A stretch of DNA of 6,480 nt from an uncultured Clostridiaceae bacterium (GCA_949841235.1 CATKZA010000108.1:1-6480); one strand, 5' to 3'; shown: positions 1 to 6,480, counted from the stretch's first letter. The notes: generated by a model from the sequence alone, not told the origin. A program made the numbers and translations.

Positions 1-875
<875 letters not shown>

Positions 876-876
<1 letters not shown>

Positions 877-1202
877 TGGATAATTTATTGGTTTTTGCAG
901 CGAAGGGTGGAAGTGCCGGGGGCGGCAGCATGGTGACGATTATCATTCTCTATGCTGTCATTATTGGTATTTTTTGGTTTTTTGCCATCCGGCCCCAGAA
1001 AAAGAAGCAGAAGGAGCATGAGTCGCTGGTATCCGCCCTGGAGGTGGGAGACAGCATTCTGACATCCAGCGGATTCTTTGGCGTAGTAATCGATATTATG
1101 GACGATGTGGTCATCGTGGAGTTTGGAAGCAACAAAAACTGCCGTATCCCTATGAAGAAGGAAAATATCGTTGAGATTGACAAGCAGGATAATGAGGAGT
1201 AA
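876..1202 (+). CDS. yajC: Preprotein translocase accessory subunit YajC
   Basis: YajC is a small inner-membrane partner of SecDF in the Sec export machinery. The 108-residue product fits the family size. A Gly/Ser-rich N-terminus (10-18) leads into one membrane helix (about 19-38, IIILYAVIIGIFWFFAI). It is followed by the hallmark RPQKKKQKEHE (39-49), then the soluble domain with LEVGDSILTSSGFFGVV (55-71) and an acidic tail. The start is fixed by AGAGGAGG at 858-865, ten bases before the ATG, and by the TAATG overlap with the tgt stop, which implies translational coupling. tgt-yajC adjacency is common in Firmicutes and Proteobacteria. A strong terminator follows directly, so yajC is the last gene of its transcription unit. 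Confidence 0.95.
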
Positions 1203-1218
1203 TAGCAATAAATAATAG

Positions 1219-1252
1219 AAAAGCCAGGGAAATATGCTCCCTGGCTTTTTTA
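1219..1252 (+). terminator. Intrinsic terminator after yajC
   Basis: A perfect stem AAGCCAGGGA / TCCCTGGCTT (1221-1230 with 1238-1247) encloses a 7-base loop AATATGC, and a run of T's continues to 1251. Two flanking A's pair with the first T's and lengthen the stem. It lies 17 bases after the yajC stop. On the opposite strand the stem is followed by CTTTTCTATTATT, so it may also serve the convergent PHP gene. Confidence 0.93.
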
Positions 1253-1280
1253 ACTTTAATACTTGTGAATGGAAACAGGA

Positions 1281-2141
1281 CTATTCGCCTCTGCTCTGGA
1301 GATATTCTTTGATTCCTTCCAGATAATCATAGGGGATTGACATGTTTCCCCTGCCGGAACCCAGATCGATATCCGGCTTATTGCTTCCATGGAAATCAGA
1401 TCCGCCGCTGGGGAGCAAATCAAATTCCTTTGCCAAGCGGCTCACGAAAACTTCATCTTGGGCTGTATGGTTGGAGTATTTCACCTCGATTCCCGCAAGG
1501 CCGCATTCCTTGCACGTCTCAATCATGGAACGCAAGGCCGCCTCTTCCATGTGGTAATGGATGGGATGGGCCAGGATGGGCACTCCTCCGGCTTCCAGAA
1601 TGAGGGCAATAGCATCGGTGCAGGGGATGAGCTTCCGGGAGACATAGAAGGGAGAGTCGGTTCCCAGATATTTGGAAAATGCCTCCTTGGTGTCTTTCGC
1701 AATGCCGTTTCGGATCAGGTAGCGGGAAAAGTGCGCCCTTGTGATAACCGTGTTCGGATTGCCTTCCTGCAAATCCTCTATCGTCATGGGAATGCCTGCT
1801 TTTTGAAAATTTTCAACCATCTGATGGTTCCTTCTAGCCCGCAGATTGACGAAATGGCTGGTGGTTTCTGTCAGGTTTTTATTATTTTGGTCCACGTATA
1901 GCCCCACGATATGGATTTCCTTTTGCTGGTATTCGGAGGAAATCTCAATTCCGGGTACGATTTCTACAGGCGCATTGCGTTCCTTCTGGTAGGCTAGGAT
2001 CGGGTCTACCCCCCTGGTGGCATCGTGGTCTGTCAGCGCAAAGGCGGAAAGGCCCTTCTCCACGGCCAAATCTACCAGTTCCCCGGGTGTGCATGTGCCA
2101 TCGGAATAATTTGAATGTACGTGCAAATCAATTTTTTTCAT
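1281..2141 (-). CDS. PHP-domain metal-dependent phosphoesterase (TrpH / RNase AM-like)
   Basis: This 286-residue cytosolic PHP-domain protein is close in size and motif order to the YciV/TrpH group, which hydrolyses 3',5'-nucleoside bisphosphates and trims RNA 5' ends. Metal-site motifs are complete: HVHSNYSDG (His7, His9, Asp14), TDHD (37-40), GIEIS (Glu66), EIHIVG (His77), RAHFSR (His137), AHP (His192) and GSDFHG (Asp249, His251). The insert between about 100 and 170 matches the helical subdomain usual in this group. The ATG is supported by GAGGA about eight bases upstream on the minus strand (within 2149-2154). It converges on yajC, and the shared terminator lies 29 bases beyond its TAG stop. 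The exact substrate is inferred from the family. Histidinol phosphatase is less likely given the TrpH-like length and motifs. Confidence 0.88.
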   Translation of the reverse strand: MKKIDLHVHSNYSDGTCTPGELVDLAVEKGLSAFALTDHDATRGVDPILAYQKERNAPVEIVPGIEISSEYQQKEIHIVGLYVDQNNKNLTETTSHFVNLRARRNHQMVENFQKAGIPMTIEDLQEGNPNTVITRAHFSRYLIRNGIAKDTKEAFSKYLGTDSPFYVSRKLIPCTDAIALILEAGGVPILAHPIHYHMEEAALRSMIETCKECGLAGIEVKYSNHTAQDEVFVSRLAKEFDLLPSGGSDFHGSNKPDIDLGSGRGNMSIPYDYLEGIKEYLQSRGE

Positions 2142-2374
2142 AATCAGATCCTCATTGATGCGTATTGCTGCTTCTTTCTAAATGATTGACTAATGGCTGC
2201 CCTATTAATGTACCATATTTTCCATAAAAAGGAAAGGGAGGGGGCAGTTTCTGCTCAATGCGCTTGCGCTTTGAGGGCTGCATGTAAATATTTTGCTACA
2301 TTTATGCAAAAAGGATGCATAGTATAAATAATATGGATATATAAATGGAATAAAGCAGCAGGAAGCAGAAAATA
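2142..2374. other. Divergent intergenic region between the PHP gene and the TIGR04086-type gene
   Basis: No supportable gene is seen here. The region must hold the promoters for the leftward PHP gene and the rightward membrane-protein gene. The right half (about 2281-2345) is very AT-rich, and TATAAA at 2323-2328 is a possible -10 box for the rightward gene. I could not match a good -35 to it at 16-18 bases, so I do not call it as a promoter. A GC-rich hairpin lies in the middle (2254-2275) and is listed separately. Confidence 0.5.
2254..2275. repeat. Short imperfect palindrome in the divergent region
   Basis: CTCAA-T-GCGC-TT-GCGC-T-TTGAG is symmetric except for one T·T mismatch in the arms. 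It has no following T run on either strand, so it is not a simple terminator. Its position between two divergent genes would suit a protein-binding operator or an RNA hairpin in a leader, but nothing in the sequence decides between these. Confidence 0.4.
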
Positions 2375-2377
2375 ATG
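2360..2377 (+). promoter_or_regulatory. Ribosome-binding site and ATG in a frame different from the downstream membrane-protein frame
   Basis: AGGAAGC at 2360-2366 sits about eight bases before an ATG at 2375. That frame begins MVKGAASDKEKGD and then becomes an unconvincing shadow reading after the G7 run at 2432-2438. The four-helix membrane protein lies one frame away. Removing one G anywhere between 2383 and 2438 would join the two. This is the better Shine-Dalgarno/start pair of the region, which makes the annotated start of the next gene uncertain. Confidence 0.45.
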
Positions 2378-2423
2378 GTAAAGGGGGCGGCTTCTGACAA
2401 AGAAAAAGGGGATTTATTTTCTC

Positions 2424-2762
2424 ATGGTATTGGGGGGGATGTTTCTGGCATCTCTGGCATTGTTATTTCTGCTATCTTGGTGGATCTGGAAAGCAGATGG
2501 AGGACTGGGGGTGCTGAGTGGTGGCGTGATCGCTATCTATATTGTCGTGAACTTGGTGGGAGGCTTCCTGATAGGAAAATCTATGGGAAAACAGAAGTTT
2601 TTCTGGGGAATGGTGGTGGGCGCCGTTTATTTTTCCGTCCTGCTTTTGGCGGGAATCTGCTTCGTTGATACAAAATTGACAGCGAACACCCAGTTGTGGA
2701 ATGGAGCCATGCTGTGCATCGTGGCTGGCACGGCTGGCGGAATGTTTGCGCCTGGCCGATGA
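2424..2762 (+). CDS. Small four-helix membrane protein, TIGR04086/YrzE-like
   Basis: The 112-residue product is almost entirely hydrophobic, with four predicted membrane helices at about 2-21, 30-51, 59-80 and 92-110. The pattern of a short helix, then a GG.IAIYIV.N..GGF.IGK block (33-52), then a third helix after KQKFFWG, resembles the TIGR04086 family, whose function is unknown. B. subtilis YrzE, beside its yajC homologue, is of this kind as far as I recall, so the yajC neighbourhood supports the call. The ATG at 2424 has AAGGGGA (2406-2412) eleven bases upstream, which is a longish spacing. The same frame is open back to 2382 (RLLTKKKGIYFLMV), so the true N-terminus may include the basic stretch through a CTG start at 2394. 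It may also extend to the ATG at 2375 if a one-base indel exists. A terminator follows 50 bases downstream. Confidence 0.72.
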   Translation: MVLGGMFLASLALLFLLSWWIWKADGGLGVLSGGVIAIYIVVNLVGGFLIGKSMGKQKFFWGMVVGAVYFSVLLLAGICFVDTKLTANTQLWNGAMLCIVAGTAGGMFAPGR

Positions 2763-2790
2763 AAAAAATTACTGATGCTACCTGCATATT

Positions 2791-2828
2791 GCAAGCAAAT
2801 AGCATATTTGCAAGCAAATAGCATATTT
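2791..2828 (+). repeat. Two exact tandem copies of a 19-bp unit
   Basis: GCAAGCAAATAGCATATTT occurs at 2791-2809 and again, with no gap, at 2810-2828. A partial copy of its end (GCATATT, 2784-2790) precedes them. Each full copy plus the following GC contains the palindrome GCAAATA-GCA-TATTTGC, so the duplication yields two identical small hairpins in a row. Confidence 0.95.
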
Positions 2829-2836
2829 GCTTTTTT
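2812..2836 (+). terminator. Intrinsic terminator after the TIGR04086-type gene
   Basis: The second hairpin of the tandem repeat has the stem AAGCAAATA / TATTTGCTT (2812-2820 with 2824-2832), a 3-base loop GCA, and six T's at 2831-2836. The stem is AT-rich and the loop is tight, so strength is probably moderate. The upstream hairpin copy (2795-2811) lacks a T run. The structure lies 50-75 bases after the stop codon. Confidence 0.75.
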
Positions 2837-2849
2837 GTCGGTGTTTGGC

Positions 2850-2900
2850 GGGTCAAGCCAGTAGATAGCAAATTACGTGCAAGCTATCTACTTTTGACCC
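2850..2900. repeat. Long imperfect inverted repeat (51 bp)
   Basis: The outer arms GGGTCAA (2850-2856) and TTGACCC (2894-2900) flank the inner arms GTAGATAGC (2861-2869) and GCTATCTAC (2883-2891), around a 13-base centre. The left arm has GCCA between the outer and inner stems and the right arm has TT. A TGGC at 2901-2904 could instead pair with that GCCA. There is no T run after it on the plus strand. It lies between a terminator and the promoter of the next gene. It could be a dispersed palindromic repeat, a small non-autonomous element remnant or an RNA structure. Copies elsewhere in the genome would be needed to say which. Confidence 0.75.
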
Positions 2901-2926
2901 TGGCATCATATAATTGTAATAAACTG

Positions 2927-2958
2927 TTAACATATTTTTGGAGATAGTGTGTTATAAT
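2927..2958 (+). promoter_or_regulatory. Extended -10 promoter for the polysaccharide deacetylase gene
   Basis: A consensus TATAAT at 2953-2958 is preceded by TGT at 2950-2952, giving a perfect extended -10 (TGnTATAAT). TTAACA at 2927-2932 is a one-mismatch -35, but the 20-base spacing is long, so the extended -10 probably carries most of the activity. Transcription would start near 2965, about 27 bases before the ATG, leaving a short leader that holds the Shine-Dalgarno site GAGGGAG (2977-2983). Confidence 0.75.
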
Positions 2959-2991
2959 AGCTAGGAAATACTATTTGAGGGAGAAATAATT

Positions 2992-3960
2992 ATGAGAATA
3001 GAGGATGAGTTGGCGGAAGAGAGGGAACTTCTTTCAGGGGAGAATGGAAGTTTGAAAGAGCGGGCGCAGGTGGGCAACAAAAAACGCAAACGGGAAGTCC
3101 GCAGCAAATTGATTCTTTTAAATTCAGCAATTGCATTGATTGTGATTATGTCTGTTCTGATTTTCAAGGTGGTCTCTATGAACAGGGACAATGGGAACAG
3201 GGTGAGAAGTGCAAGTACCACGGAATCAGATAAATCAATACAAAAAAAGGCGAAGGGCGAGAAGAAGGATGGGGGCGCAGAGGCGACTTCCACGCCTCTT
3301 CCCACGGCGGTGCCGGCATCGGGGAAGGACAGATGGCTCAGGAAGGATTTGGATAAAAATAAACCCATGGTGGCTCTAACTTTTGACGATGGGCCATACA
3401 CTCCTGTGACGGATAAGATTCTTTCTGTCCTGAAGAAGCATGACCAGAGGGCGACATTCTTCTGGGTGTGCAACCGGATTCCCAGATATAAAAGTTCTGT
3501 GAAGCAGGCTTATGAGCAGGGATGTCAGATTGCCAGCCATACATTTGAGCATGTGATTCTGACGAAGTTGAAGAAGAAAAAGGGCATTTTGGCCCAGATA
3601 GATAAGGCCAACAGGGAAGTGAACAAGGTCATCGGGTGTGATACGACAGCCCTTCGGCCGCCGGGGGGAGTGGTGAATGGGAAGGTGAAGAAAACCGTCA
3701 AGGTGCCGATGATTTGCTGGAATGTGGATTCGGAGGATTGGAAGAGCCGCAATACGAAGAAGATTCTTCAGCGGTGCAAGTCCGTTTCAGATGGGGATAT
3801 CATTTTGATGCATGATTTGTATCCCACGACGGCCAAGGCGGTGGAAAAGCTGGTTCCCCAGTTGAAGAAGAAGGGGTTCCAGATGGTGACGATTGACGAG
3901 CTGTTCTATTATAAGGGGATTGATTTAAAACCGGGAAAGGTTTACTTTAGCGGAAAATAA
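2992..3960 (+). CDS. Membrane-anchored polysaccharide (peptidoglycan) deacetylase, CE4 family
   Basis: Enzymes of carbohydrate esterase family 4 remove N-acetyl groups from wall glycans, usually peptidoglycan GlcNAc or MurNAc, and often confer lysozyme resistance. The 322-residue protein has a charged cytoplasmic N-terminus (1-38), one membrane helix (about 39-60), a low-complexity Lys/Ser/Pro linker (about 61-115) and an extracellular NodB domain (about 124-310). All five CE4 motifs are visible. TFDDG is at 130-134, with Asp132 the likely base and Asp133 a metal ligand. SHTFEH supplies metal ligands His183 and His187. LRPPGG is at 221-226, then VDSEDW at 245-250, and LMH with His274. Motif 3 is slightly unusual, with Gly where RPPYG has Tyr. 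GAGGGAG sits nine bases before the ATG. The gene is flanked by its own promoter and terminator, so it is probably monocistronic. The exact glycan substrate is not shown by the sequence. Confidence 0.92.
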   Translation: MRIEDELAEERELLSGENGSLKERAQVGNKKRKREVRSKLILLNSAIALIVIMSVLIFKVVSMNRDNGNRVRSASTTESDKSIQKKAKGEKKDGGAEATSTPLPTAVPASGKDRWLRKDLDKNKPMVALTFDDGPYTPVTDKILSVLKKHDQRATFFWVCNRIPRYKSSVKQAYEQGCQIASHTFEHVILTKLKKKKGILAQIDKANREVNKVIGCDTTALRPPGGVVNGKVKKTVKVPMICWNVDSEDWKSRNTKKILQRCKSVSDGDIILMHDLYPTTAKAVEKLVPQLKKKGFQMVTIDELFYYKGIDLKPGKVYFSGK

Positions 3961-3973
3961 ATATTACTGTGAA

Positions 3974-3984
3974 CGGCGCAGCCG
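3974..3984 (+). repeat. Small GC hairpin just after the deacetylase stop
   Basis: CGGC-GCA-GCCG forms a 4-bp stem with a 3-base loop 13 bases after the stop codon, between two TTACTG words (3964-3969 and 3992-3997). It has no T run. It may be part of a dispersed repeat or simply a stabilising 3' structure, and the evidence is thin. Confidence 0.3.
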
Positions 3985-4002
3985 TGTATAGTTACTGAAT
4001 GC

Positions 4003-4047
4003 GCTGGGAAGTTGGCATGTGTCCGACTTCCCAGCTTGTTACTTTTT
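4003..4047 (+). terminator. Intrinsic terminator after the deacetylase gene
   Basis: GCTGGGAAGT (4003-4012) pairs perfectly with ACTTCCCAGC (4026-4035). The stem extends inward by TGG/CCG, with one G·T pair, around the 7-base loop CATGTGT. The tail TTGTTACTTTTT is an interrupted T tract. The stem is long and GC-rich, typical of a strong rho-independent terminator. Confidence 0.88.
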
Positions 4048-4101
4048 ACGGCATGTGAGGTTTTCTATCTCGCTATGTGTCGTGGCGTTATGAGCGGAAC
4101 C

Positions 4102-4121
4102 AAGTGATTTCCACTTTTTTT
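4102..4121 (+). terminator. Possible second, weak terminator
   Basis: AAGTG (4102-4106) and CACTT (4112-4116) pair around ATTTC, and T's run to 4121. The stem is only five base pairs, so it is marginal. The same T run could instead be the upstream A/T element of the next promoter. Confidence 0.3.
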
Positions 4122-4134
4122 GATTGGTAAGTTA

Positions 4135-4143
4135 TGGTATGAT
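4135..4143 (+). promoter_or_regulatory. Extended -10 promoter for the following membrane-protein gene
   Basis: TGG directly before TATGAT (4138-4143) gives an extended -10 element with one mismatch in the hexamer. No good -35 lies at 16-18 bases; only a T-rich stretch (4114-4121) is present. It is about 48 bases before the chosen ATG at 4191, a reasonable leader length. Confidence 0.5.
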
Positions 4144-4190
4144 GTTATTGCGGGTGCGTGGAGTCGCCTTGCAGAAATGAGGAAGAAGAT

Positions 4191-5234
4191 ATGATAGAAA
4201 ATTGGAGACAGGCTTCCGAGGAGGAGCAAAAATTTGAACAGAAGGATGCGGGATGGCTGCTGGTGCTTTCAGCGGTTGGCTGCCTCAGCGTTCTGCCCAT
4301 GGGAGCCTTGGGCATCTGGCAGGCGTATGATATCTATGCCATTTATGCGGGCGGCATCAGTGCGGGCTTTCTTGTCACCAGCCTGCTCTGCGGAGTAGTA
4401 ATGCTGCTGGCGGTTTTGATTTTCGGGGGATATTGGAAGAGCTACCGAAGCATCAGGGGCGGCACGGTCTATTGCTCTCATGAGGGACGGGTGGAGAGGA
4501 CCTGGCAGGAAAAGGAAGATAAGTCCGTGATGGAATATTTTAGCTTTACATACAGGGATATGGTGACGGGAGAGACAAAGGAATATAAAAGCTTGAATTT
4601 TGGTGGAAAGAATAAACTGGAGGAGGGGGATGCCCTGTGTGTGCTGGCCTATGAGGGGGAGGAATCCCTGGAAATCAGGGATGTGTTCAGGGAACAGGGA
4701 AAGAAAAAGGCAGATGCCTCCTGGATCGTGCTGGATGCCGGCATTCTGCTGGCAATGGTTCTGGCGTGGGCATTCTTGTATCCGGGTTTTGGAGCGGCGG
4801 CACTGTATATCAGGCTGGTGATGTATCTGACCTTCCTATCTGTGGCGGCGGTTACCTTGCTTTATGGAATCATGCACAGAAAGGTGGGTGCCATTCTCTC
4901 TGCGGTGATTCTGGGAGGCATTCTTATGATTGCGGGAGTACCGGGTTCTTTGGGGGATATCGGCCGTGACATGGCGGCGGGGCCGCAGGAAATCAAGGCA
5001 TCTATCTCGACAAGCCAGAGGGAGCAAATCACTAGGACCCGGAGGGGCAGGAGGCGCACTCGCCATTATAGCGTGAATATCAGTTCCGCAGATATAGAGA
5101 TGAGGGAGGCAGAGGTGACTAGGGCGGCCTATGAATTTTATAAGAAGCAGCAGGGCGGCCGCGTGGGGTCGGGGAAGATGATCTATTACCCCAATACGAA
5201 GATATTCTTATATTTCTTGAAGGAAGCTGACTAG
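4191..5234 (+). CDS. Multi-pass membrane protein of unknown function with a DUF3592-like soluble domain
   Basis: I do not recognise a named family for the whole protein. From the ATG at 4191 it has 347 residues. An acidic N-terminus is followed by two membrane helices (about 21-45 and 53-80), then a soluble domain (about 88-166). That domain carries SFTYRDMVTGETKEYKS and LEEGDALCVLAYEGEES, a layout like DUF3592 domains (G.V ... Y.D..G....S ... GD.V.V.Y.P). Two or three more helices follow (about 177-197, 204-226, 232-250). The C-terminal soluble tail (about 265-347) has a basic cluster TRTRRGRRRTRH (281-292) and ends with GSGKMIYYPNTKIFLYFLKE. The start is chosen because GAGGA (4179-4183) lies seven bases before this ATG. 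A GTG at 4158 would add 11 residues but has no such site. The gene has its own promoter and is not tightly linked to dtd (67 bases). Confidence 0.7.
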   Translation: MIENWRQASEEEQKFEQKDAGWLLVLSAVGCLSVLPMGALGIWQAYDIYAIYAGGISAGFLVTSLLCGVVMLLAVLIFGGYWKSYRSIRGGTVYCSHEGRVERTWQEKEDKSVMEYFSFTYRDMVTGETKEYKSLNFGGKNKLEEGDALCVLAYEGEESLEIRDVFREQGKKKADASWIVLDAGILLAMVLAWAFLYPGFGAAALYIRLVMYLTFLSVAAVTLLYGIMHRKVGAILSAVILGGILMIAGVPGSLGDIGRDMAAGPQEIKASISTSQREQITRTRRGRRRTRHYSVNISSADIEMREAEVTRAAYEFYKKQQGGRVGSGKMIYYPNTKIFLYFLKEAD

Positions 5235-5301
5235 TTTTGCATGTTTCTTCAATGTGGGAGAAGCGGAGAGTTATGAATCATTAAGATAGGAGTGAGGAAC
5301 G

Positions 5302-5760
5302 ATGAAGTTTGTGATACAGCGGGTGAATCATGCCAAAGTGACGGTGGAGGGGAAGGTGACCGGCTCCATCGGGAAGGGATATCTGGTGCTGATGGGCGTG
5401 GGGCAGCAGGATACCAGGGAACTGGCGGACAAGATGCTGCAAAAGCTGGTGAAGCTTCGTATTTTTTCCGATGAGGAGGGAAAGATCAACAGGTCCGTGA
5501 CAGATGTGGGGGGAGAGTTGCTCTTCGTTTCCCAATTTACGCTGTATGCTGACTGCAAGAAGGGAAACCGTCCCTCTTTCTTTGAGGCAGGGAAGCCGGA
5601 GGAGGCCAATGCCCTTTACGAATATGTGGTGGAGGAGGCTGGGAAGCTGGGGTTTGCTGTGGGAACCGGGGCTTTTGGCGAGTATATGAAGGTGGAGCTG
5701 GAGAATGACGGGCCTTTTACCATCGTGCTGGATTCAGCAGAGATTTTTCCCAATGGATGA
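5302..5760 (+). CDS. dtd: D-aminoacyl-tRNA deacylase
   Basis: Dtd hydrolyses the ester bond of tRNAs mischarged with D-amino acids, and also glycyl-tRNA(Ala), recycling the tRNA and keeping D-residues out of proteins. It is a cytosolic homodimer. The 152 residues match the full family length of about 145-152. The N-terminal [17 protein letters not shown], the substrate-facing SQFTLY (77-82), KGNRPSF (87-93), [10 protein letters not shown] (122-131) and [11 protein letters not shown] with the chirality-checking Gly-Pro (137-138) are all present, so the enzyme should be active. AGGAG (5288-5292) and GAGGA (5294-5298) both precede the ATG. The LysR gene starts 39 bases after its stop with no terminator between, so the two may be co-transcribed. 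Confidence 0.96.
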   Translation: MKFVIQRVNHAKVTVEGKVTGSIGKGYLVLMGVGQQDTRELADKMLQKLVKLRIFSDEEGKINRSVTDVGGELLFVSQFTLYADCKKGNRPSFFEAGKPEEANALYEYVVEEAGKLGFAVGTGAFGEYMKVELENDGPFTIVLDSAEIFPNG

Positions 5761-5799
5761 CGTTGCCAATGGTGGGAAGGTTGATGGGGGAGGAGAATC

Positions 5800-6480
5800 A
5801 TGACGCTATTTATGTATCAGGTGCTAAAGACCGTATCGGAGCAGGGCAGTTTTCGGAAGGCGGCGGACATTCTTGGGCTTACCCCCTCGGCGGTGAGCCA
5901 TGCCATTTCCTCTCTGGAGGGGGAACTGGGATTTGGGGTGCTGAACCGCAGCAAGGCTGGGGTGACGCTGACTAATTCAGGCGAGCATTTGCTTCCCTAC
6001 GTCAATGCTGTACTAAACAGTGACGAGAGCCTCCAGCAGGCGATTTCTGAGTTCAATGGATTGAAGCGGGGAAAGGTGCGGGTGGGTTCTTTTTCCAGCG
6101 TATGCACCAATTGGATGCCGGATATTATCAAGTCATTCCGAAAGAAGTATCCCGATATTTCCATTGAGGTTTTCCAGGGAACTTATGATGACGTGGCCTA
6201 TTGGATTAAGAACGGGGTGGTGGATTTGGGCTTTCTCTCCCTGTCCAGCGCAGGGGATCTGCCTATCGAACCCCTTTGCAGAGATCCCCTGCTGTGCGTG
6301 GTGCCCAAGGGGATGAAGGTGGAGACGGAGAATGGGGGGATTGGCATTGAGGAGATGCGGAATCACCAATTTGTCACCCAGAGGGAATCTACGGATGCTG
6401 ACATTCAGAATTTCCTTAAGGAAAATTCTTTGGAAATCCAGTCCCACTATCATGTGGTGGACGACCTGTCCACGATTGCC
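5800..6480 (+). CDS. LysR-family transcriptional regulator, 3' end beyond the window
   Basis: The first 227 residues of a LysR-type regulator are present, out of about 295 in the family. Residues 1-60 form the winged helix-turn-helix: SFRKAADILGLTPSAVSHAI (17-36) is the recognition unit, followed by LEGELGFGVLNR and the wing VTLTNSGE. A linker helix (about 61-88) leads to the periplasmic-binding-like effector domain starting GKVRVGSFSS (91-100), with WMPDIIKSFRKKYPDI and IKNGVVDLGFL typical of subdomain I. The start is the ATG at 5800 with GGGGGAGGAG (5786-5795) just upstream. The frame stays open to the last base. The effector cannot be predicted, and its target may lie to the right of the window or be divergent. 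Confidence 0.95.
   Translation, partial: MTLFMYQVLKTVSEQGSFRKAADILGLTPSAVSHAISSLEGELGFGVLNRSKAGVTLTNSGEHLLPYVNAVLNSDESLQQAISEFNGLKRGKVRVGSFSSVCTNWMPDIIKSFRKKYPDISIEVFQGTYDDVAYWIKNGVVDLGFLSLSSAGDLPIEPLCRDPLLCVVPKGMKVETENGGIGIEEMRNHQFVTQRESTDADIQNFLKENSLEIQSHYHVVDDLSTIA

Noticed and set aside
1389..1901. 170-codon plus-strand open frame inside the PHP gene region
   Set aside because: It lies opposite a PHP protein whose metal-binding motifs are complete. The translation shows no domain and no good ribosome site, so it is a shadow.
2293..2328. Sigma-A promoter with TTGCTA and TATAAA
   Set aside because: The spacing would be 24 bases, too long for a functional -35/-10 pair, and there is no extended -10. 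It is left uncalled.
2784..2904. CRISPR-like array
   Set aside because: The two 19-bp repeats are adjacent with no spacer, and the inverted repeat is unrelated in layout. There are no cas genes.
2763..2991. Possible short SCIFF-like Cys-rich peptide gene
   Set aside because: Reading the plus-strand frame that continues from the upstream gene gave no Cys-rich 45-residue frame; it ends at a TAG within the inverted repeat. The stretch is explained by a terminator, repeats and a promoter.
2961..3473. 170-codon minus-strand open frame over the deacetylase gene
   Set aside because: It covers the CE4 motif 1 region on the other strand and the deacetylase promoter. It is Ser/Leu-rich without a pattern, as expected for the antisense of a Lys/Glu/Arg-rich gene.
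4158..4190. GTG start adding 11 residues to the unknown membrane protein
   Set aside because: No Shine-Dalgarno lies before the GTG, whereas GAGGA is seven bases before the ATG at 4191. The extra residues (MESPCRNEEED) look like translated leader containing that site.

Overview
The window looks like chromosomal DNA of a low-to-mid GC Clostridia, most likely Lachnospiraceae-like. This rests on protein style (Tgt with FGINQGG, the tgt-yajC pair, a TIGR04086-type membrane protein), purine-rich Shine-Dalgarno sites (AGGAGG/GAGGAA) before nearly every gene, and short intergenic gaps closed by hairpin-plus-T terminators. The taxonomic call is inference, because there is no rRNA or other marker gene here.

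Layout. Bases 1 to about 150 read on the minus strand as an internal piece of a large mobile-element or phage N6-adenine methylase ([17 protein letters not shown] followed by AEVIDTMW). At about 140-160 this switches abruptly to the + strand gene tgt, which lacks roughly its first 140 codons. Both genes are broken at the same point, so this is either a genomic rearrangement or, more probably, a chimeric assembly join. tgt overlaps yajC by one base (TAATG) and a strong terminator follows. A PHP-domain phosphoesterase gene runs on the minus strand toward yajC. After a 230-280 base divergent intergenic region comes a small four-helix TIGR04086-type membrane protein. Its 5' end is ambiguous, and a one-base indel in a G tract may have altered it. 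A terminator built on a tandemly duplicated hairpin follows, then a long imperfect inverted repeat. Next is a membrane-anchored polysaccharide deacetylase with its own extended -10 promoter and terminator. It is followed by an unrecognised membrane protein with a DUF3592-like soluble domain, then dtd (D-aminoacyl-tRNA deacylase), and finally the first 227 codons of a LysR-family regulator that runs off the right edge.

How the genes relate. tgt (queuosine modification of tRNA) and yajC (Sec translocase accessory) form the usual pair. The PHP protein probably acts on nucleotides or RNA ends. The deacetylase probably modifies cell-wall peptidoglycan. dtd protects translation from D-amino acids. 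These are mostly independent housekeeping transcription units, and I see no new multi-gene system. The items worth a second look are the broken join at the left end, the TIGR04086 start region, the duplicated terminator, the inverted repeat near 2850-2900, and the unassigned membrane protein.
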